Source: Polaromonas sp. | GTDB taxonomy: Bacteria; Pseudomonadota; Gammaproteobacteria; Burkholderiales; Burkholderiaceae_C | Reading direction: 5' to 3' | Assembly (NCBI GenBank): GCA_013297865.1 | Contig: JAAFIP010000006.1 | Span: 124,001-188,000 of the forward strand | Length of the DNA stretch: 64,000 bases | Shown: positions 16,812 to 25,805 of the stretch, piece by piece | Position numbering within the stretch: the first letter of the stretch is position 1 | How the letters are laid out: each line of letters starts with the position of its first letter | Position numbers and translations under genes: made by a program | The notes under the pieces: model-generated | Told to the model about the DNA's origin: nothing | Seen by the model: the letters and a program-made list of their open reading frames with translations, nothing else | Databases searched by the model: none

Positions 16812-17282
16812 TTACACCTCGCCGCCAAACTTCTTGATCAGATTGGCAATGTATTTGTCCACGAGTTTTTCAAACTCACCCTGTACCACCGGGCCGACAA
16901 TCATTTTCATCAGGCCTGGCAGTGGCACATCGACCGTGCCCTTGATGGCCAGGGCCACGCCGGTGGATTTTTTGTTGTCGGTGATCTTCCAGTTGCCGCC
17001 TACCAGGGCGTTGCCCACGCCTTTGACGGGGGTCCACACCACAGTGCCTTTGGTTTTGTTGCTGACATATTTGCTGGCATAGACGGTCTGGATGTTCACC
17101 TGCGCGGTGCCCACTTTTTCCATTTCCCATTTGTAGACGCCGTCGCCCATATCGGTGAGCTTCTCCACCTTGGGAAAATGGCTCACCGACACGGGTACGT
17201 CAGAGAGCACCGCAAACACATCAGCCGCCTTGGCCTTGACCTCAAATTCGTATGCCAGATCAATATCGACGCTGATAGCCAT
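16812..17282 (-). CDS. SRPBCC (START-like) domain protein
   Basis: 156 residues. The pattern YEFEVKAKAADVFAVLSDVP followed by a long beta-sheet region and a C-terminal helix (FEKLVDKYIANLIKKF) is typical of the polyketide-cyclase/CoxG-like SRPBCC fold, which binds hydrophobic ligands. It is followed with a 1-bp gap by the DUF962 gene, so both are probably co-expressed and translationally coupled. No ligand can be named. Confidence 0.75.
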   Translation of the reverse strand: MAISVDIDLAYEFEVKAKAADVFAVLSDVPVSVSHFPKVEKLTDMGDGVYKWEMEKVGTAQVNIQTVYASKYVSNKTKGTVVWTPVKGVGNALVGGNWKITDNKKSTGVALAIKGTVDVPLPGLMKMIVGPVVQGEFEKLVDKYIANLIKKFGGEV

Positions 17283-17393
17283 GGTGTGTGTCCTTGTAAT
17301 GTGAGAGAAAAATTATATAAAACCCAAGCCTATCAAGTTTTGCCCCTTGCAGCAACAGAGAATGCCTGTAGGTGGCACCGTTTACAGATATTT

Positions 17394-17448
17394 TAGGCCT
17401 CCAGCCCAATAGAATATCGCGGGAGCAGCTATTAAATAAATAGCAATT
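17394..17448 (-). repeat. Interspersed 50-bp element, copy 3 (intergenic)
   Basis: TAGGCCTCCAGCCCAATAG, then AATATCGCGGGAGCAGCTAT and TAAATAAATAGCAATT. It is close to consensus. It lies in the 236-bp divergent gap between the SRPBCC gene and the carboxylesterase, in which no other feature was recognised. Confidence 0.9.
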
Positions 17449-17518
17449 CGAAGTCGGGTTTGATTCCTGTTCAAGTGCCAGGTGCGCGCAGCGCTGACTT
17501 TGCAGGACAATCTGGGTT

Positions 17519-18187
17519 ATGACTTTAAAAACCATCGAAATCGAAACCGCCCCCCAGCCCCGCGCCACCATCCTGCTGATGCACGGCCTGGGCGCAGATG
17601 GCAACGACTTTGTGCCCATCGCCGGCGAGCTGGACCTGAGCAGCGTAGGCCCGGTGCGCTTTGTCTTTCCCAATGCGCCCGTCATCCCCGTCACCATCAA
17701 CGGTGGCTACCAAATGCCTGCTTGGTATGACATCTCCAATGCAGACCTGACCCGCCGCGAAGACGAAGCCGGGCTGCGCGCATCTCAGGCCGCGCTGGAA
17801 GTGTTGCTGGAGCGCGAAAAAGCCCGCGGCATCCCGGCCAGTCGCATCGTGATTGCCGGGTTTTCACAAGGCTGCGCCATGGCCCTGATGACGGGCCTGC
17901 GCCATGCGCAGCCGCTGGCTGGCATCGTCGGTCTCTCGGGCTATCTGCCATTGGCAGACACTACCGCAGCCGAGCGCCACAGCGCCAATGCGCACACGCC
18001 CATCTTCATGGGCCACGGCCAGCAGGACGCCGTCGTGCCCCTGTCCAGAGCCAGCGCCTCACATGACACGCTGCGCGCCCTAGGTTACACCGTGGATTGG
18101 CACGAATACCCCATGCAGCACTCGGTGTGCATGGAGGAAATTGCTGATTTGAACGCCTGGCTGAACCGGGTGCTGGCACCGGCTTGA
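17519..18187 (+). CDS. Carboxylesterase/phospholipase of the alpha/beta hydrolase fold
   Basis: 222 residues, the usual length of bacterial carboxylesterase II (acyl-protein-thioesterase-like) enzymes. The triad is visible: Ser116 in GFSQG, Asp170 in GQQDAVVP, His201 in PMQHSVCMEE. The oxyanion region is LMHGLGADGND. There is no signal peptide, so it acts in the cytoplasm on short-chain esters or acyl thioesters. It is convergent with the next gene. Confidence 0.9.
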   Translation: MTLKTIEIETAPQPRATILLMHGLGADGNDFVPIAGELDLSSVGPVRFVFPNAPVIPVTINGGYQMPAWYDISNADLTRREDEAGLRASQAALEVLLEREKARGIPASRIVIAGFSQGCAMALMTGLRHAQPLAGIVGLSGYLPLADTTAAERHSANAHTPIFMGHGQQDAVVPLSRASASHDTLRALGYTVDWHEYPMQHSVCMEEIADLNAWLNRVLAPA

Positions 18188-18204
18188 CACCAGCGGCTGT
18201 CACT

Positions 18205-19008
18205 TCAGCTTTTCGACACCATAAAGCGCAGCATCAGGCCCGCGTCGTCGGGCGGCAGGCGCAGCGTCATGCGCAGCCAGGCGGCCTCCATCTGGCACAG
18301 ACGACGATCATCGGTCTTGCCAGTGCGCGACTCAAAAAACATCGCCACGTCTTTGCCATACAAGCGCGCGAGCTCTTCAAACAGGGGTGGCATCAGATGC
18401 TTGACATCGGCATCCTGCACCACTGCCTGGCGCTCGCGCACCGAGGATTTGATCACTTCCGCCATGGCCAGGTTCTGTAGCCGGATTTGCTCGGGGCTGA
18501 TGTACTTGTTGATATCAAAACCCTTGCCGCCATGGATGAACTGGTGACAGGCCTCAAGGTCTTTGTTTTGGATGGCAGTCAGTATCTGGGAATACGCTGT
18601 CATGTACTTCACCGCGGATTCGTTGGAAGACTGGGCTACCCGCACTTTCACCAGTTTGCGCGTTGCGTTGCTGGCCAGGGTGGACACCTCAGCCAGCGAT
18701 GCGCCCTCGCGCGTGGCCTGCTGCAGCGGATAGAGCAGGCTGGCAAAGGCGGTGGGGTCGTGCTCTTTCAGGGCCGCAAAAAGAGGGTTGGCCAGCAGGC
18801 TGCTTTCCAGCTGTTTGGCGTTCTGGCTGGCCACCACCTTGGGCATAACGACATTGAGGCAAAACCCGTTGAATGCGCCATAGGCCAGAATGAACACCAC
18901 GCTGGCGATGCCCTTGCGCTCGCTGGTGTTGTTGACCAGCAGCTTCATGACCAGCCATGCCAGTGGTACGCAGACCACCATCAAACCCACACTGATCCAT
19001 AAAACCAT
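18205..19008 (-). CDS. Uncharacterised membrane-anchored protein
   Basis: 267 residues, not assigned to a family. Two hydrophobic segments near the N-terminus (about 3-24 and 34-56) are followed by a soluble, largely helical domain of about 200 residues rich in charged residues. Codon use and the high-GC third position resemble its neighbours, so the frame is credible. It lies alone between convergent and divergent neighbours, with no functional hint. Confidence 0.7.
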   Translation of the reverse strand: MVLWISVGLMVVCVPLAWLVMKLLVNNTSERKGIASVVFILAYGAFNGFCLNVVMPKVVASQNAKQLESSLLANPLFAALKEHDPTAFASLLYPLQQATREGASLAEVSTLASNATRKLVKVRVAQSSNESAVKYMTAYSQILTAIQNKDLEACHQFIHGGKGFDINKYISPEQIRLQNLAMAEVIKSSVRERQAVVQDADVKHLMPPLFEELARLYGKDVAMFFESRTGKTDDRRLCQMEAAWLRMTLRLPPDDAGLMLRFMVSKS

Positions 19009-19352
19009 ACGCTGCGTCTTTCATAGGTAATGAAAGCAAAATTGTAACAATATTTAACAATACAGGAGGTATTTGTGAGCTGCTGCAGGCTGGCATGGGG
19101 CTTGGGCCAGGGCATTTCGGCCAAACATGCGCCAAAGCCTTACAATCAGTGGTTAACTGATACGGGCTTGTCGCTGCATAGTTGCACAGCAGGACCCTCT
19201 TCATACCACGCAGACCCATCCCCTTCGCAAGAGGGACCATGCCGACGGGTCTGCATGTGCCAGTGCTTGGGCTTGTGGGCTTACTGGTTTTTCAAAAAAT
19301 GCTGGCGCGCTGCATGCAGTGGATGTGTCAGCGCTCCAAGAGTCTACGCAAT
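19009..19352 (+). other. infA upstream region without a confirmed gene
   Basis: 344-bp region. It holds a perfect AGGAGG at 19063-19068 before a GTG that opens a 98-codon frame running into infA; its Cys/Trp-rich content is not protein-like. A stable stem GCAGACCC (19210-19217) / GGGTCTGC (19247-19254) lies about 100 bp before infA and could structure a 5' leader. No recognisable riboswitch or promoter was identified. Confidence 0.4.
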
Positions 19353-19604
19353 ATGGCCAAAGAAGATCTGATTGAAATGCAAGGCAAAGTCGCCGAGGTG
19401 CTGCCCGATTCACGCTTTCGTGTGATTCTGGAGAACGGCCACGAGCTGGTGGCCTACACCGGCGGCAAAATGCGCAAAAACCATATCCGCATCATCGCGG
19501 GCGACAGTGTGTCGCTGGAGCTGTCGCCCTACGACCTGTCCAAGGGCCGCATCATGTTCCGCCACATTGCCGGTCGCTCGGGCCCACCGCCTACCCGCAG
19601 GTAA
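19353..19604 (+). CDS. infA: Translation initiation factor IF-1 (long paralogue)
   Basis: 83 residues of the S1/OB fold: [34 protein letters not shown] and [15 protein letters not shown] match IF-1 throughout. E. coli IF-1 has 72 residues; this one has a Gly/Pro-rich tail ending PPPTRR. Betaproteobacteria often carry such a second IF-1 gene outside the ribosomal-protein operon, which this appears to be since no ribosomal genes flank it. It occupies the ribosomal A site during initiation. Confidence 0.93.
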   Translation: MAKEDLIEMQGKVAEVLPDSRFRVILENGHELVAYTGGKMRKNHIRIIAGDSVSLELSPYDLSKGRIMFRHIAGRSGPPPTRR

Positions 19605-19640
19605 GCGGCAGATAAGCTGCAGGTAAGCGATAGATAAGCG
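19597..19640. repeat. 22-bp tandem duplication over the infA stop
   Basis: Two adjacent 22-bp units (GCAGGTAAGCGGCAGATAAG start and GCAGGTAAGCGATAGATAAG start) differ at a few positions. The first contains the infA stop codon. It is probably a local replication duplication; no function is evident. Confidence 0.6.
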
Positions 19641-19655
19641 GCCCGCGCCCTGCGT

Positions 19656-20297
19656 TCAGGGCTTGCGGCTGGCCGCCTTGCGGTCTGCGTCCACTTTCAG
19701 CGCACTGGGCCGCTCGCCAATCATTTTGAGATAGGGCTTGTAGTCCACACCGCCTGCGACCAGCAGGTCCTCGCCATAGATGGCCCGTGTGGCCATGCCC
19801 ACCACCGGCAGGCTCACATAGGCTGCGCAGTCGGCTTGGGTGAAGGTGTCGCCCGCGATAAACGGGGAGAATTTGGCCAGCTGTTTGAACGCTGGGATGT
19901 TTTTGTCCAGCTGTTTGCGCACCCGCTCCTTGGCGCTGTCGCTGACAGTGCCGCCAAAAAACGCCTGTCCGTACAGATCGCGCGCCACCAGCTCCAGATG
20001 CAGCTCTACATAGGTGATCAGCTCGCGTACCTTGGCCGCGGCGTAGGGGTCTGAGGGCAAAAGCGCAGGGCTGGGAAAAGCCGCTTCGAGGTATTCCATA
20101 ATGGCCTGGCTTTCGCACAGCCCGCCTTGGGCAGTGCGGATAAACGGGATTTTGGCCAGCGGCGAGGCGGCCAGCACGGCGGGGTCGGTGCTTTTGGTCA
20201 TTACCAGCTCTTCGGTGAAGGGCGCGTTTTTTTCCAGCAAAGCCAGTTTGACTTTGTTGTAGTAATTGGAGACGGGGAATCCGCACAGTGTGATCAT
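19656..20297 (-). CDS. Glutathione S-transferase family protein
   Basis: 213 residues from ATG 20295-20297, preceded by AAAGGA at good spacing; upstream in-frame codons are not protein-like. The N-terminal thioredoxin-like domain has FPVSNYYNKVKLALLE and SPLAKIPFI with the cis-proline, then SQAIMEYLEAAFP. The C-terminal helical domain includes FIAGDTFTQADCAAYVS, the N-capping-box region. It probably conjugates or reduces small electrophiles with glutathione. Substrate unknown. Confidence 0.9.
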   Translation of the reverse strand: MITLCGFPVSNYYNKVKLALLEKNAPFTEELVMTKSTDPAVLAASPLAKIPFIRTAQGGLCESQAIMEYLEAAFPSPALLPSDPYAAAKVRELITYVELHLELVARDLYGQAFFGGTVSDSAKERVRKQLDKNIPAFKQLAKFSPFIAGDTFTQADCAAYVSLPVVGMATRAIYGEDLLVAGGVDYKPYLKMIGERPSALKVDADRKAASRKP

Positions 20298-20398
20298 GGT
20301 GGTCCTTTTGAAAACAATGCACAGTGTAGGCGAGCAGGGCGTGCGCGCTCTGGCACACGAGCGACAATACAGCTTCACAGCACAGGAATAAATTCAGT

Positions 20399-21361
20399 AT
20401 GGCGATTCAGTGGTTTCCAGGGCATATGCACGCCACCAAGAAGGCGATAGCCGAGCGCATCAAGAGCGGCATTGACGTGGTGATTGAACTGCTCGACGCG
20501 CGTCTGCCGGGCTCCAGCGCCAGCCCGATGATTGCCGAGCTGACTGCGGGCAAGCCCGCGCTCAAAGTGCTCAACAAACAGGACCTGGCTGACCCTGAGC
20601 GCACGGCGCTGTGGCTGGCGCATTACAACGCGCTGCCTGGCACGCGGGCCATCGGCCTGGACGCCAGCGTCAAAGCGCCCGCCAAGGAGCTGATCAAGGC
20701 CTGCCATGCGCTGGCCCCCGCACGCGGCGGCATGGTCAAGCCCATGCGGGTGCTGATCTGCGGCATCCCCAACGTGGGCAAATCCACCCTGATCAACACC
20801 CTGACGGGTAAAAAACACGCCAAAACCGGCGATGAGGCGGGCATCACCAAGATCGAGCAGCGCATCACCCTGGCTGATGACTTCTACCTCTACGACACGC
20901 CCGGTGTGCTGTGGCCGCGCATCATCGTGCCCCAAAGCGGCTACAACCTGGCCGCCAGCGGCGCGGTGGGCCGCAACGCCTTTGACGAGCAGGAGGTGGC
21001 CATCGAGCTGGCAGCCTATCTGCTGCAGCACTACAGTGCGCAGCTACAAGAGCGCTACAAGCTCAAGGACGTGGCCAGCATGACGGATGAGGTGCTGCTC
21101 ACTGAGGTGGGCCGCAAGCGCGGCGCCATGGCGGGCAACCGGCTGGACATGCAGAAAGCGTCTGAAGCCCTGATCTATGATTTCCGCGCAGCGTCGATGG
21201 GCCGCATCACGCTGGAAACCCCGCAGGAGTTTGCCCTCTGGCTGGCCGCAGGCCAGGTGCTGGACGCCAAACGCCAGGTGAAAAAAGATGCGATTGAGCT
21301 GGACCGCAAAATCCGCTTCAAGCAGATTCCCAAGCCCGCCAAGCCCTTTACGCCACAGTAA
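20399..21361 (+). CDS. ylqF: Ribosome biogenesis GTPase YlqF/RbgA
   Basis: 320 residues with the circularly permuted GTPase order characteristic of the family: G4 NKQD at 59-62, G1 GIPNVGKST at 122-130, G3 DTPG at 166-169. The N-terminal QWFPGHMHATKKAI is the RbgA signature. In Bacillus RbgA is needed for maturation of the 50S subunit; the role is probably similar here. It is divergent from the GST gene and followed by an aldo/keto reductase 28 bp downstream. Confidence 0.93.
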   Translation: MAIQWFPGHMHATKKAIAERIKSGIDVVIELLDARLPGSSASPMIAELTAGKPALKVLNKQDLADPERTALWLAHYNALPGTRAIGLDASVKAPAKELIKACHALAPARGGMVKPMRVLICGIPNVGKSTLINTLTGKKHAKTGDEAGITKIEQRITLADDFYLYDTPGVLWPRIIVPQSGYNLAASGAVGRNAFDEQEVAIELAAYLLQHYSAQLQERYKLKDVASMTDEVLLTEVGRKRGAMAGNRLDMQKASEALIYDFRAASMGRITLETPQEFALWLAAGQVLDAKRQVKKDAIELDRKIRFKQIPKPAKPFTPQ

Positions 21362-21388
21362 ACTTGGGCCTCTTATTTCTCACACACC

Positions 21389-22405
21389 ATGAATTTCACT
21401 GCTATGCAACGCAAAGTCGCCTCCTTTGAAGTCACCGCCATTGGCCTGGGCTGCATGAACCTGGACCATGCCTATGGCCCCTCGGTCAGTGCAGAGCAGG
21501 GCGAGCGTGTGCTGCTGGGCGCGCTGGACGCGGGCTACAACTTTCTGGACACCGCCACGCTGTATGGTGGCGGCAAAAACGAAACCCGCTTGGGCCAGGT
21601 GCTGGCCAAACACCGCAGTCGCTATGTGCTGGCCAGCAAGTGTGGCATGGCGATGGTGGCGCAAAACGACGGCAGCCTCAAGCGCGTGATCGATGGCAGA
21701 CCCCAGACGGTGAAAAAACAGTGCGAGGACAGCCTGCGCCGCCTGAACACCGAGGTGATTGACCTGTACTACCTGCACCGCTGGGACAAAAGCGTGCCGA
21801 TCGAAGAGACCGTGGGGGCCATGAGCGACCTGGTGCGCCAGGGCAAGATTCAAACTATTGGCCTGAGTGAGGTGGGCGAGGCCACGCTGCGCAAAGCCCA
21901 TGCAGTGCACCCGATTGCCGCGCTGCAGACCGAGTATTCGCTGTGGACGCGCGATGCAGAGATTGCCGTGCTCAAGGCCACGCAGGAGCTGGGCATTGCC
22001 TTTGTGGCTTTCAGCCCGGTGGCGCGCGGATTTCTGTGCGGTCTGCGTGACCTCAGCGGCCTGGACGCCAAGGACATTCGCCGCGGCATGGGGCGCTTTC
22101 AGGGCGACAACTACAGCGCCAACCTGGCCCTGCAGGACGGCTACGCACGCATCGCCCAGCAGGTGGGCTGCACGCAAGCCCAGCTGGCACTGGCCTGGCT
22201 GCTGCAGCGCGCGCCGCACATCATCCCCATCCCCGGCACCACCAGCGCCACGCACATGCAGGAGAATCTGGCGGCACTGCAGATACGGCTAGGGCCGGAT
22301 ACGGTGCAGCAGCTGGATGCGCTGATCAACCCCTTTAGCGTCAAAGGCCCGCGCTACGATGCGCAGTCACAGTCTGAAGTGGATACGGAATGCGCCCCAC
22401 AGTAG
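21389..22405 (+). CDS. Aldo/keto reductase
   Basis: 338 residues of the AKR TIM barrel. Asp and Tyr of the tetrad are in NFLDTATLYG, Lys in VLASKCG, His in YLHRWD. The cofactor end has IIPIPGTTSATHMQENL. It resembles the YakC/PLR group of broad-specificity NADPH carbonyl reductases. No clear ribosome site is seen before ATG 21389; ATG 21404 is an alternative. It may be read through from ylqF. Substrate unknown. Confidence 0.9.
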   Translation: MNFTAMQRKVASFEVTAIGLGCMNLDHAYGPSVSAEQGERVLLGALDAGYNFLDTATLYGGGKNETRLGQVLAKHRSRYVLASKCGMAMVAQNDGSLKRVIDGRPQTVKKQCEDSLRRLNTEVIDLYYLHRWDKSVPIEETVGAMSDLVRQGKIQTIGLSEVGEATLRKAHAVHPIAALQTEYSLWTRDAEIAVLKATQELGIAFVAFSPVARGFLCGLRDLSGLDAKDIRRGMGRFQGDNYSANLALQDGYARIAQQVGCTQAQLALAWLLQRAPHIIPIPGTTSATHMQENLAALQIRLGPDTVQQLDALINPFSVKGPRYDAQSQSEVDTECAPQ

Positions 22406-22440
22406 CGTGCTTGATCAAAACATGCTCAAAATAATGGAAA

Positions 22441-22497
22441 AATAGGCCTGCAGCCCAATAAAAAGCCGCGGGAGCAGCTACAAAAATAGTAGCATTT
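22441..22497 (-). repeat. Interspersed 50-bp element, copy 4 (intergenic, diverged)
   Basis: AATAGGCCTGCAGCCCAATA, then AAGCCGCGGGAGCAGCTAC and an AT-rich end. Several positions differ from consensus. Its end meets the stop codon of the convergent peroxidase-related gene. Confidence 0.8.
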
Positions 22498-23074
22498 ACT
22501 TTTGTCTGGGCAGCCTGCCCATCACATAAAACTCTGGGTTAGGCACCATGCCGCTGAAGCTTGCCATGCGGTTGGACAGCCCAAAGAAGGCGGTGATGGC
22601 CGCAATGTCCCATGCGTCTTCGTCATCCAGCCCGTGGGCATGCAGGGCGGCAAAATCTGCATCATTGATCTGCTCGGAATGCAGGCAGACTTTCATCGCG
22701 AAATCGAGCATGGCCTTCTGGCGCGGGCTGATGTCGGCCTTGAGGTAGTTGACCGCTACCTGGTCGGCCACCAGGGGCTTTTTCTCATAAATCCGCAAAA
22801 TCGCGCCATGCGCCACCACGCAGTACAGGCAGTGGTTGGCTGCGCTGGTAGCGGTGACGATCATCTCGCGGTCGCCTTTGCTCAGGTTGCCTTCTTCCTT
22901 GAGCATCAGGGCATCATGGTAGGCAAAGAAAGCGCGCCACTCGGCCGGGCGGCGGGCAAAGGCCAAAAATACATTGGGAACGAAGCCCGCTTTATCCTGC
23001 ACCTCGGCGATGCGCGCCTTGATGTCCTCGGGCAGTGTGTTCAGGTCGGGCAGGGGATAACGGGGTGCGGTCAT
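22496..23074 (-). CDS. AhpD-like peroxidase-related protein (carboxymuconolactone decarboxylase fold)
   Basis: 192 residues. The redox motif CLYCVVAHG (about residues 98-106) with two cysteines and a downstream histidine is that of AhpD-like alkylhydroperoxidases. Overall it matches the 'uncharacterised peroxidase-related enzyme' group. It may reduce peroxides with a thiol partner. It is divergent from a second protein of the same fold superfamily (23149), 74 bp away. Confidence 0.85.
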   Translation of the reverse strand: MTAPRYPLPDLNTLPEDIKARIAEVQDKAGFVPNVFLAFARRPAEWRAFFAYHDALMLKEEGNLSKGDREMIVTATSAANHCLYCVVAHGAILRIYEKKPLVADQVAVNYLKADISPRQKAMLDFAMKVCLHSEQINDADFAALHAHGLDDEDAWDIAAITAFFGLSNRMASFSGMVPNPEFYVMGRLPRQK

Positions 23075-23148
23075 GGTGTTCCACTCAAGAAGTGACGGTT
23101 TTGGTGCGATGATTATGGGCTGAAAACACCATTTTTATAAGGACCCCC

Positions 23149-23523
23149 ATGAACGATCCCATCTATGACAAGGGCTTGGCCACCCGCACCGCGGTGCTGG
23201 GCGCAGACTATGTGCAAGGCGCCATGAACCGCGCCACAGACTTTACCCGTCCGCTGCAGGACCTGGTGATTCGCCACGCTTGGGGCAACACCTGGCAAAG
23301 GGACGGCATCGACCTGAAAACCCGCAGCATCGTGACCGTGTCCATGCTGGTGGCGCTCGGCAAGATGCATGAACTGAAAATTCATGTACGCGGCGCCCTG
23401 AACAATGGTGTCACCAAAGAGGAGTTGCAGGAAATTTTCATGCACGCCAGCGTGTACTGCGGCTTTCCGGCGGCGGTGGATGCTTTCAGGACAGCTGCTG
23501 AAGTGGTGGATTCTGCGAACTAA
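23149..23523 (+). CDS. 4-carboxymuconolactone decarboxylase family protein
   Basis: 124 residues, the length of PcaC. DKGLATRTAVLGADYVQGAM, WQRDGIDLKTRSIVTVSMLVALGK, and VTKEELQEIFMHASVYCGFPAAVDAF are the family signature. PcaC acts in the 3,4-cleavage (ortho) protocatechuate branch, which is not otherwise seen in the window, so this may be a related decarboxylase or hydrolase. Its stop overlaps that of the convergent PAP2 gene. Confidence 0.85.
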   Translation: MNDPIYDKGLATRTAVLGADYVQGAMNRATDFTRPLQDLVIRHAWGNTWQRDGIDLKTRSIVTVSMLVALGKMHELKIHVRGALNNGVTKEELQEIFMHASVYCGFPAAVDAFRTAAEVVDSAN

Positions 23524-24242
23524 TATGCCATCGTTGCTGGCGCTGGCTCAGACTCGGGCGCTGCTTCAGACGCTGGCTTGGCATATCGGTCCAGCAGGGG
23601 GGAGGCCAGGCAGCTCACCGCCCAGCACAGCCAGCCCGTCCACAGCAGATGGCTGGGAAAATGCGCGCCCCGCACCACCTGCACCCACGACATGCCTAGG
23701 CCAAAAACGACGAAGCAAGCCAAGGCTGTCCAGGCAAAGCGCGCGTTGTGCCGGCGCATGACCCAGAAAGCGGGCAGGAAACTGAAAAATGCAGAGGCAT
23801 GGCCCGAGGGAAAACAGCGCCCCGCGCCGCCATCGGTGCCACCAAAGGTGAAATGCCAGACATAGTGCGCAGCGCCACCAAACTCCTTGAGATCCCAAGG
23901 ACAGCTGGTGTGACTCAAGGCCCGCAGCCCAGGTACCAGGATTGCACAGCACAGAATGGTGCAGACCAGCCAGATGCGTTCAGCTTGCGTGCTGCGCTTC
24001 CAGAACTTGGGTGGGTGCCATACAGCCAGCAGACACAGTAGCAGCAGCAACATGCCAGCGCGCCTGGGCCAGGTGTGCAGGGCATCCACCAGCCAACCGC
24101 TTTGTTTGAGATCAAAGCCATGCGCTGCACCATACCAGTGTGCAACGATCAAGTCACCCGGAGTGATGTCCCACAGCACGATGAAAAACAGGGGGACCAA
24201 CAAAAATGCCAACAAACGGCCAGCGCTACGCAACGACAACAT
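23520..24242 (-). CDS. PAP2-family membrane phosphatase
   Basis: 240 residues, about six membrane segments. The phosphatase signature is present in part: CFPSGHAS (about 144-151) and VRGAHFPSHLLW (about 188-199) hold the catalytic histidines; the first motif is the atypical SHTSCPWDLKEFGG. This form is shared with LpxE/lipid phosphatase-like proteins. It likely removes phosphate from a lipid on the outer face of the inner membrane. The last 25 residues are an Ala/Pro/Glu-rich tail. Confidence 0.87.
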   Translation of the reverse strand: MLSLRSAGRLLAFLLVPLFFIVLWDITPGDLIVAHWYGAAHGFDLKQSGWLVDALHTWPRRAGMLLLLLCLLAVWHPPKFWKRSTQAERIWLVCTILCCAILVPGLRALSHTSCPWDLKEFGGAAHYVWHFTFGGTDGGAGRCFPSGHASAFFSFLPAFWVMRRHNARFAWTALACFVVFGLGMSWVQVVRGAHFPSHLLWTGWLCWAVSCLASPLLDRYAKPASEAAPESEPAPATMAY

Positions 24243-24413
24243 AATAATTACGTTATTGTCTTGGAATTGGCGGCGATCCCGGCAGTGGATAAACGTTATC
24301 TGCTATAAGCATGTGAACTAACATGGTTACGGGATGGGCAGTCCTGCTGCAGAACTGCACCGCCAAATACGTAGTATCGTTATGCCCTTGCTCAACCTTC
24401 CTCGGAGATTTCT

Positions 24414-25121
<708 letters not shown>

Positions 25122-25155
25122 AGCCCGCCGTGACTGAGAAAACAGGAGATTCAAA

Positions 25156-25794
25156 ATGAGTTGGACCCAAGACCAAATGGCCGCCCGCGCCGCCCGTGAA
25201 CTCGAAGACGGTTTCTACGTCAACCTGGGTATCGGCATTCCCACCCTCGTGGCCAACCATGTGCCCGCCGACAAGGAAGTGTGGCTGCAAAGCGAAAACG
25301 GCATGCTCGGCATCGGCCCTTTTCCCACGGAGGACGAAGTGGATGCAGACCTCATCAACGCCGGCAAACAAACAGTGACCACCATCAAAGGCTCAAGCAT
25401 CTTCGGCAGCCACGACAGCTTTGCCATGATCCGTGGTGGCAAGATCAATCTGTCGATCCTGGGCGCGATGCAGGTCAGCGAAAAAGGCGACCTGGCCAAC
25501 TGGATGATCCCCGGCAAAATGGTCAAAGGCATGGGCGGTGCGATGGATTTGGTGGCTGGCGTCAAGCGGGTGATCGTGCTGATGGAACACGTCGCCAAAA
25601 AGAAAGACGGCAGCGAAGACCTGAAAATTCTGCCCTCGTGCACGCTGCCGCTCACAGGTGTGGGCGTGGTCGATCGCATCATTACCGACCTGGCCGTGAT
25701 GGACGTGACAGAGCAGGGTTTGAAAGTGGTGGAGCTGGCGCCTGGCGTGACGATGGAGGCATTGCAAGCCAAGACGGGCGTGAAACTGCATTAG
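25156..25794 (+). CDS. scoB: Succinyl-CoA:3-ketoacid CoA transferase subunit B
   Basis: 212 residues. The catalytic glutamate is E47 in [12 protein letters not shown], with the glycine loop [13 protein letters not shown] before it. AGGAG stands before ATG 25156. It starts 34 bp after scoA. The subunit carries the acyl-enzyme thioester in the ping-pong reaction. Confidence 0.96.
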   Translation: MSWTQDQMAARAARELEDGFYVNLGIGIPTLVANHVPADKEVWLQSENGMLGIGPFPTEDEVDADLINAGKQTVTTIKGSSIFGSHDSFAMIRGGKINLSILGAMQVSEKGDLANWMIPGKMVKGMGGAMDLVAGVKRVIVLMEHVAKKKDGSEDLKILPSCTLPLTGVGVVDRIITDLAVMDVTEQGLKVVELAPGVTMEALQAKTGVKLH

Positions 25795-25805
25795 AGCCTG
25801 ATGCC

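Noticed and set aside
19075-19371. 98-codon frame before infA as a real gene
   Set aside because: Although it has an excellent ribosome site, its Cys/Trp/Pro-rich content is not protein-like and it overlaps infA; it is kept only as a leader hypothesis.
22496-23523. A pca (3,4-cleavage) pathway cluster based on the two carboxymuconolactone-decarboxylase-fold genes
   Set aside because: No other pca genes are adjacent, and one of the two has AhpD-like redox cysteines; the protocatechuate genes present are of the 4,5-cleavage type.
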